From Stenotrophomonas maltophilia (GTDB taxonomy: Bacteria > Pseudomonadota > Gammaproteobacteria > Xanthomonadales > Xanthomonadaceae), in contig DGIP01000291.1 of assembly GCA_002386405.1 (NCBI GenBank), positions 1-9,923 of the forward strand: a stretch of 9,923 bases of DNA, read 5' to 3'. The notes beneath the pieces were generated by a model. It was not told the origin of the DNA, made no database searches, and worked only from the letters and a program-made list of their open reading frames with translations. Of this stretch, positions 6,522 to 9,923 are shown one piece after another. The translations under genes and the position numbers were made by a program. The stretch's first letter is position 1, and each line of letters starts with the position of its first letter.

Positions 6522-7503
6522 GACCGCCCCCCCGACCACCGCGCCACAGCCACACGAACACCAGCGTCCACAGCACGGCCGCCACGCTGTATTTGCCCCA
6601 TGCGGGCACGGCCGCAATGGAGGACCAGAACGCCTCGATGAAGGCGGCCACCAGCAGCATCGCCGCCACCCCCAGGCACAGCCGGGCGCCGATGATGCCG
6701 CCTTCCACCAGCGCATCGATGCGCCGGCGCCGGCCGGGTGCCAGCAGCTTCATGCCCAGCTGCAGGCCTGCACCGCCGGCAATGACGATGGCGGTGAGCT
6801 CGAACGCGCCATGGCCGCAGACGAAGCGCCAGAACGGATCGCCGTGGCCGATGTGCTGCAGGTGGCCGGCCGCCGCGCCGATGGTGAGGCCGTTGAACAG
6901 CAGCACCAGCACCGTGCCCAGGCCGGCCAGCAGCCCGCTGGCGAACGTACGCAGGCCGATGCTGATGTTGTTCATGATGTAGTAGCCGAACATCATCCAG
7001 TCCGTGCCACTGTCGCGGCCCAGGTTCGGCGAGGCCGGGTTGTACATTTTCTCCAGCGAGGCGATCGCGCCGTTGTCCATCAGCATGTGGATCACATCCG
7101 GGTGCCACTGGATCACCGCGAAGCTGCCCACCAGCGGCAGCACGAACAGCGCGGTGGCCACCCACATGCTGCGCGCCTGGCTGCGCACCAGCTGCGGGAA
7201 ATCGGCCAGCAGGAACTCCAGGGCGCGGCGCCAGCGCGGCGGCGGCGTGCGGTACAGCAGGCCATGGCCCTGCTGCATCAGCAGCTGCAGGCGCGCCACC
7301 AGCTGCGGGCTGTAGCCGCGCTTGCGCGCAAGCGCCAGCTGCTGGCACAGCCGGCGGTAGTGCTGCGGAATGTCTTCATCGTTGAGCGCGGACGGATCGG
7401 GCGAACGGCGCGCATGTCGCGGCCGGTCACCGCGCAGCGCCAGCCAACGTTCCAGCGCCTGCCATTCGGCCTGGTAGCGGGCCACGAACTGTTCCTGCCT
7501 CAT
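6511..7503 (-). CDS. SpoIIM-family (stage II sporulation protein M) membrane protein
   Basis: A 330-residue protein with a basic, soluble N-terminal part (1-110), then several membrane segments (about 114-132, 186-212, 234-252, 270-290, 304-320). Family marks of SpoIIM are present: the paired asparagines in YYIMNNISIGLRTFASG (175-190), LLFNGLTIGAAAG (201-213) and HGAFELTAIVIAGGAGL (231-247). In Bacillus, SpoIIM helps the peptidoglycan-degrading SpoIID/SpoIIP proteins during engulfment. The organism inferred here does not form spores, and relatives in MoxR clusters have no assigned role. The ATG at 7501-7503 overlaps the RDD stop (ATGA) and has GGGG a few bases upstream. The stop at 6511-6513 lies inside the next gene. 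The last codons contain a run of seven G (plus-strand C7 at 6527-6533), which also serves as the ribosome site of the next gene. Confidence 0.9.
   Translation of the reverse strand: MRQEQFVARYQAEWQALERWLALRGDRPRHARRSPDPSALNDEDIPQHYRRLCQQLALARKRGYSPQLVARLQLLMQQGHGLLYRTPPPRWRRALEFLLADFPQLVRSQARSMWVATALFVLPLVGSFAVIQWHPDVIHMLMDNGAIASLEKMYNPASPNLGRDSGTDWMMFGYYIMNNISIGLRTFASGLLAGLGTVLVLLFNGLTIGAAAGHLQHIGHGDPFWRFVCGHGAFELTAIVIAGGAGLQLGMKLLAPGRRRRIDALVEGGIIGARLCLGVAAMLLVAAFIEAFWSSIAAVPAWGKYSVAAVLWTLVFVWLWRGGRGGGHAD
6527..6533 (-). promoter_or_regulatory. G7 ribosome-binding site for the DUF4129 gene
   Basis: Seven consecutive G on the minus strand end 5 bases before the ATG at 6519-6521. The purine-rich tract at that spacing supports this start over the longer open frame reaching 6716. 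The same bases encode Gly-Gly near the end of the SpoIIM-family protein. Confidence 0.5.
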
Positions 7504-8189
7504 CGGCGCCCCAGCAGCCAGTTGGCCATGGCATACAGGCGCAGCACGCCCACCTGGCCCTGGCCACCACTGATCGGCGCGGCCACCGCCGCCAGTTCCT
7601 GCTGGCGCGGGCCGGACAGACGCGGCGCACGTTCGGCGAAGGCGATGATCGCCGCCTGTTCGGCCGGCTGCAGCGGCTGCGGTGGCGCCAGTACGGTATC
7701 GATGGCCACGCTGGCCGACCACGGCCGGCCACTGTCATGCACCACCACGGTGCCGGCCACCAGGTCGCCCAGGCGCCGGCCGTTGCGGTCGAACAGGCTC
7801 GACAGCAGCCCCAGCGCATAACCGAACGGCAGCATGTCCACGGTGCGCAGCAGGTTGCGGGTGATGGAGGCCATCCAGCCGATCGGCGCGCCGTCCTGGG
7901 CCACCACGCGCAGGCTCATCACCCGCTTGCCCAGGGTGCGGCCCCAGCAGGCCTCCTGCACGATGGTGTACGCCCACATCAGCAGGAACATCAGGCCCAG
8001 GTAGAGGCCCTGGCCGAATTCGCCCAGCAGCGTGAGCGGAATGCTCAGCAGCATCAGCGCCGCCACTCGGATCATGAAGTCGATGGCCCAGGCCAGCGCA
8101 CGCGGCACCGGCCCGGCCGCCGGCAGGTGCAGCGGCACGCCTTCGGGCGTGATCACTTCACGGTAGGTATCCAGCATGGGTGCGCTCAT
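7500..8189 (-). CDS. RDD-family membrane protein
   Basis: A 229-residue protein of the RDD family. The signature Arg and Asp lie in RALAWAIDF (Arg30, Asp37). It has three predicted membrane segments (about 33-57, 61-79, 114-132), and the family segments EACWGRTLGKRVMSLRVV (79-96) and RNLLRTVDMLPFGYALGLLS (111-130) are clear. After GRRLGDLVAGTVVV (137-150) comes a tail of about 70 residues with AFAERAPRLSGPRQQELA (183-200) and a final RLYAMANWLLGRR, probably cytoplasmic. RDD proteins are small polytopic membrane proteins; a few are ion antiporters, but most have no known role. This is the first gene of the six-gene run, 86 bases below the carbonic anhydrase gene. The start is uncertain: ATG 8187-8189 is given, but an in-frame GTG at 8193-8195 sits closer to the GGAGGG site, and ATG 8175-8177 is also possible. 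Its stop overlaps the SpoIIM start (ATGA). Confidence 0.9.
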   Translation of the reverse strand: MSAPMLDTYREVITPEGVPLHLPAAGPVPRALAWAIDFMIRVAALMLLSIPLTLLGEFGQGLYLGLMFLLMWAYTIVQEACWGRTLGKRVMSLRVVAQDGAPIGWMASITRNLLRTVDMLPFGYALGLLSSLFDRNGRRLGDLVAGTVVVHDSGRPWSASVAIDTVLAPPQPLQPAEQAAIIAFAERAPRLSGPRQQELAAVAAPISGGQGQVGVLRLYAMANWLLGRR

Positions 8190-8199
8190 GCGCACGCGT

Positions 8200-8205
8200 C
8201 CCTCC
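8200..8205 (-). promoter_or_regulatory. Shine-Dalgarno GGAGGG for the RDD gene
   Basis: Minus-strand GGAGGG lies 10 bases before ATG 8187-8189 and 4 bases before an in-frame GTG at 8193-8195. It is the strongest ribosome site in the cluster, fitting the first gene of the run, while later genes rely on overlaps. The rest of the 86-base gap (8190-8275) shows no convincing -35/-10 pair. It holds one weak inverted repeat, GTCGG/CCGAC with a 3-base loop (8247-8259), and no T-tract. Confidence 0.6.
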
Positions 8206-8275
8206 GGACGGCTGCCAACGGCATGCGGTTCTCGACTGCTTCCTGGGTCGGACACCGACTTTACCGTGTGCGGGG

Positions 8276-8809
8276 TCACATCCCCAAATACTTGTCCTTC
8301 AACCGCACGTAGTGGTCGGCGGAGTAGTGCAGCGACTCGATCTCCTGCGCGCTCAGGCTGCGCACCGGCCGTGCCGGGTTGCCCACCCACAGCTCGCCTT
8401 CGCCGACCACCTTGCCCGGCCCGATCACCGCGCCGGCGCCGACAAAGGCGTGCCGGCTCACGGTCGCGCCATCGAGGATGCACGCCCCCATCCCGATCAG
8501 GCTGTACTCGCCGATGGTGCAGGCATGGATGATGGTGCCGTGGCCGACGGTGACGCCCTCACCGATCAGGGTGGGGTAGCCGGCCTTGTTGTAGGGGCTG
8601 TGGTGGCTGACATGGATGATGGTGCCATCCTGGATGTTGCTGCGCGCGCCGATCCGCACATGGTTGACGTCACCCCGGATCACCGTGCCCGGCCACACCG
8701 ACACATCATCCCCGAGCACCACATCGCCGATGATCGTGCAGGCGGGGTCGATATAGGCGCGCTCGCCGACGACGGGGAAGGTGTCGAGGAAAGGACGAAG
8801 GGGGGACAT
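8276..8809 (-). CDS. gamma-class carbonic anhydrase-like hexapeptide protein
   Basis: A 177-residue, left-handed beta-helix protein with hexapeptide repeats over about residues 18-147 (for example CTIIGDVVLGDDVSVWPGTV). It matches the gamma carbonic anhydrase/YrdA group. The family's Arg-Gly-Asp is RGD (45-47), Gln60 and Asp61 follow, and the three zinc-ligand histidines are His66 (in IIHVSHH), His90 and His95 (in VGHGTIIHAC). These proteins form trimers with the metal between subunits. Many YrdA-like members bind zinc, but carbonic anhydrase activity is not always detected, so the enzymatic role is inference. I chose ATG 8807-8809, which has GGAG 7 bases upstream; a TTG 15 bases further up (8822-8824) is in frame but less likely. 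It lies 41 bases downstream of mnmG. The helical end ESLHYSADHYVRLKDKYL is usual for the group. Confidence 0.92.
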   Translation of the reverse strand: MSPLRPFLDTFPVVGERAYIDPACTIIGDVVLGDDVSVWPGTVIRGDVNHVRIGARSNIQDGTIIHVSHHSPYNKAGYPTLIGEGVTVGHGTIIHACTIGEYSLIGMGACILDGATVSRHAFVGAGAVIGPGKVVGEGELWVGNPARPVRSLSAQEIESLHYSADHYVRLKDKYLGM

Positions 8810-8816
8810 GGTGACG

Positions 8817-8820
8817 CTCC
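8817..8820 (-). promoter_or_regulatory. GGAG ribosome site of the gamma-CA gene
   Basis: Minus-strand GGAG lies 7 bases before ATG 8807-8809. It supports that start and argues against the in-frame TTG at 8822-8824, which would place this site inside the coding region. Confidence 0.55.
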
Positions 8821-8850
8821 ACAAGGCAGGCCACCATGATACCGCCGTGG

Positions 8851-9923
8851 TTACGCCACCCGGCTGCGCCGTGCGCGCTCCAGGTGCACCAGCAGCAGCG
8901 AGATCGCGGCCGGGGTCATGCCGGGGATGCGCTGGGCCTGGCCGATGGTCTGCGGGCGTACCCGCTCCAGCTTCTGCTGCACTTCGGCCGACAGCCCGCG
9001 CACGCTGGCGTAATCGAACGCCGCGTCGATGGTGGTGTTCTCATGGCGCTGCTGGCGTTCGATTTCTTCGCGCTGGCGGTCCAGGTAGCCGGCGTACTTC
9101 ACCCCGATCTCGACCTGCTCGGCCACCTTGGCATCGGCCACGCCCGGGCCCAGCGAGGGCACCTGCATCAGCTTGGCGTAATCCAGTTCCGGGCGCTTGA
9201 TCAGGTCCAGCACGTTGGTTTCGCGGCTGACCGCCACGCCCAGCGCGGCTTCCACTTCGCGGCCCAGCGCGTTGGCCGGGGTCGCCCACAGCGCACGCAG
9301 GCGCGCCGATTCCTGCGCCACCGCCTCCTGCTTGGCCTGGAAGGCCGCCCAGCGCCGGTCGTCGACCACGCCCAGCTCGCGGCCGATGCCGGTCAGGCGC
9401 ACGTCGGCGTTGTCTTCGCGCAGCTGCAGCCGGTACTCGGCGCGGCTGGTGAACATGCGGTACGGCTCGGTGGTGCCGTGGGTGATCAGGTCATCCACCA
9501 GCACGCCCAGGTAGGCCTCGTCGCGGCGCGGGCACCAGCCCGCTTCGTCGCGTACGCGGCGGGCGGCGTTGAGGCCGGCCAGCAGGCCCTGCGCGGCCGC
9601 TTCTTCATAGCCGGTGGTGCCGTTGATCTGCCCGGCGAAGAACAGCCCGGCAACCGCCTTGGTTTCCAGCGTGTTGTTCAACCCGCGCGGGTCGAAGAAG
9701 TCGTATTCGATGGCGTAGCCCGGCCGCGTGATGTGCGCGTTCTCGAAGCCACGGATGCTGCGCACCAGCGCCAGCTGCACATCGAACGGCAGCGAGGTGG
9801 AGATGCCGTTGGGGTAGATCTCCACCACGTCCAGCCCTTCGGGCTCGACGAAGATCTGGTGGCTCGCCTTCTCGGCAAAGCGCACCACCTTGTCTTCGAT
9901 GGACGGGCAGTAGCGCGGGCCGA
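8851..9923 (-). CDS. mnmG: MnmG (GidA) tRNA modification protein, C-terminal 356 residues
   Basis: The 5' part of the gene lies beyond the right edge; the stop TAA is at 8851-8853. The visible 356 residues are a little over half of the usual length of about 630. MnmG, an FAD protein, works with the GTPase MnmE to install the carboxymethylaminomethyl (or aminomethyl) group on wobble uridine U34 of certain tRNAs, in the cytoplasm. Family landmarks in order are [11 protein letters not shown] at the edge, whose Cys (codon 9907-9909) is the conserved second cysteine; [27 protein letters not shown]; the FAD-domain segment [38 protein letters not shown]; and the helical C terminus with [15 protein letters not shown] and [18 protein letters not shown], involved in tRNA and MnmE contacts. 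The reading frame is intact. No terminator is visible in the 41 bases before the gamma-CA gene. Confidence 0.97.
   Translation of the reverse strand, partial: GPRYCPSIEDKVVRFAEKASHQIFVEPEGLDVVEIYPNGISTSLPFDVQLALVRSIRGFENAHITRPGYAIEYDFFDPRGLNNTLETKAVAGLFFAGQINGTTGYEEAAAQGLLAGLNAARRVRDEAGWCPRRDEAYLGVLVDDLITHGTTEPYRMFTSRAEYRLQLREDNADVRLTGIGRELGVVDDRRWAAFQAKQEAVAQESARLRALWATPANALGREVEAALGVAVSRETNVLDLIKRPELDYAKLMQVPSLGPGVADAKVAEQVEIGVKYAGYLDRQREEIERQQRHENTTIDAAFDYASVRGLSAEVQQKLERVRPQTIGQAQRIPGMTPAAISLLLVHLERARRSRVA

Noticed and set aside
8247..8259. Possible terminator between the gamma-CA and RDD genes
   Set aside because: The stem is only 5 bp and no T-tract follows on the minus strand, so it does not meet the intrinsic terminator pattern.
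8180..8839. 219-codon plus-strand frame opposite the gamma-CA gene
   Set aside because: His/Asp/Ala-rich antisense shadow of the hexapeptide repeats; the minus strand has intact zinc-ligand histidines.

Overview
The window is very GC-rich and almost fully coding. It looks like a chromosomal segment of a gammaproteobacterium of the Xanthomonadaceae, most likely Stenotrophomonas or a close relative. Three things point there: the strong GC bias, the gene families, and a pair of short palindromes each headed by GTAG, the style of REP element known from Stenotrophomonas. This is inference from the sequence only; no database was searched.

Left side, plus strand (1-1342): the last 52 codons of a YgiB/DUF1190-like protein, then after 4 bases a full YgiC-like, ATP-grasp, glutathionylspermidine-synthase-family protein. 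This is the ygiB-ygiC pair known from Escherichia coli. A 109-base gap follows, where the plus-strand genes meet the minus-strand genes. It holds two GTAG-headed perfect palindromes in opposite orientation whose stems differ by compensated base changes.

Centre, minus strand (8189 down to 1452): six genes with no gap between any of them, read in the order RDD membrane protein, SpoIIM-family membrane protein, a six-TM protein ending in a DUF4129-like domain, a DUF4350 protein, a MoxR-type AAA+ ATPase, and a DUF58 protein. Four of the five junctions are ATGA stop/start overlaps and the fifth overlaps by 11 bases, so the set is very probably co-transcribed and translationally coupled. Predicted topology places soluble parts of most of the membrane proteins in the cytoplasm, where the MoxR ATPase would be. 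The likely picture is a membrane-bound complex that is assembled or remodelled by the ATPase. Its biological role is not established to my knowledge, and it is the best candidate here for an undercharacterised system.

Right side, minus strand (9923 down to 8276): the C-terminal 356 residues of MnmG (tRNA wobble-uridine modification), cut by the window edge, then a gamma-class carbonic anhydrase-like hexapeptide protein. Both are ordinary housekeeping genes upstream of the six-gene cluster. I see no tRNA, rRNA, CRISPR array, insertion sequence or phage gene. No stretch longer than about 110 bases lacks a gene.
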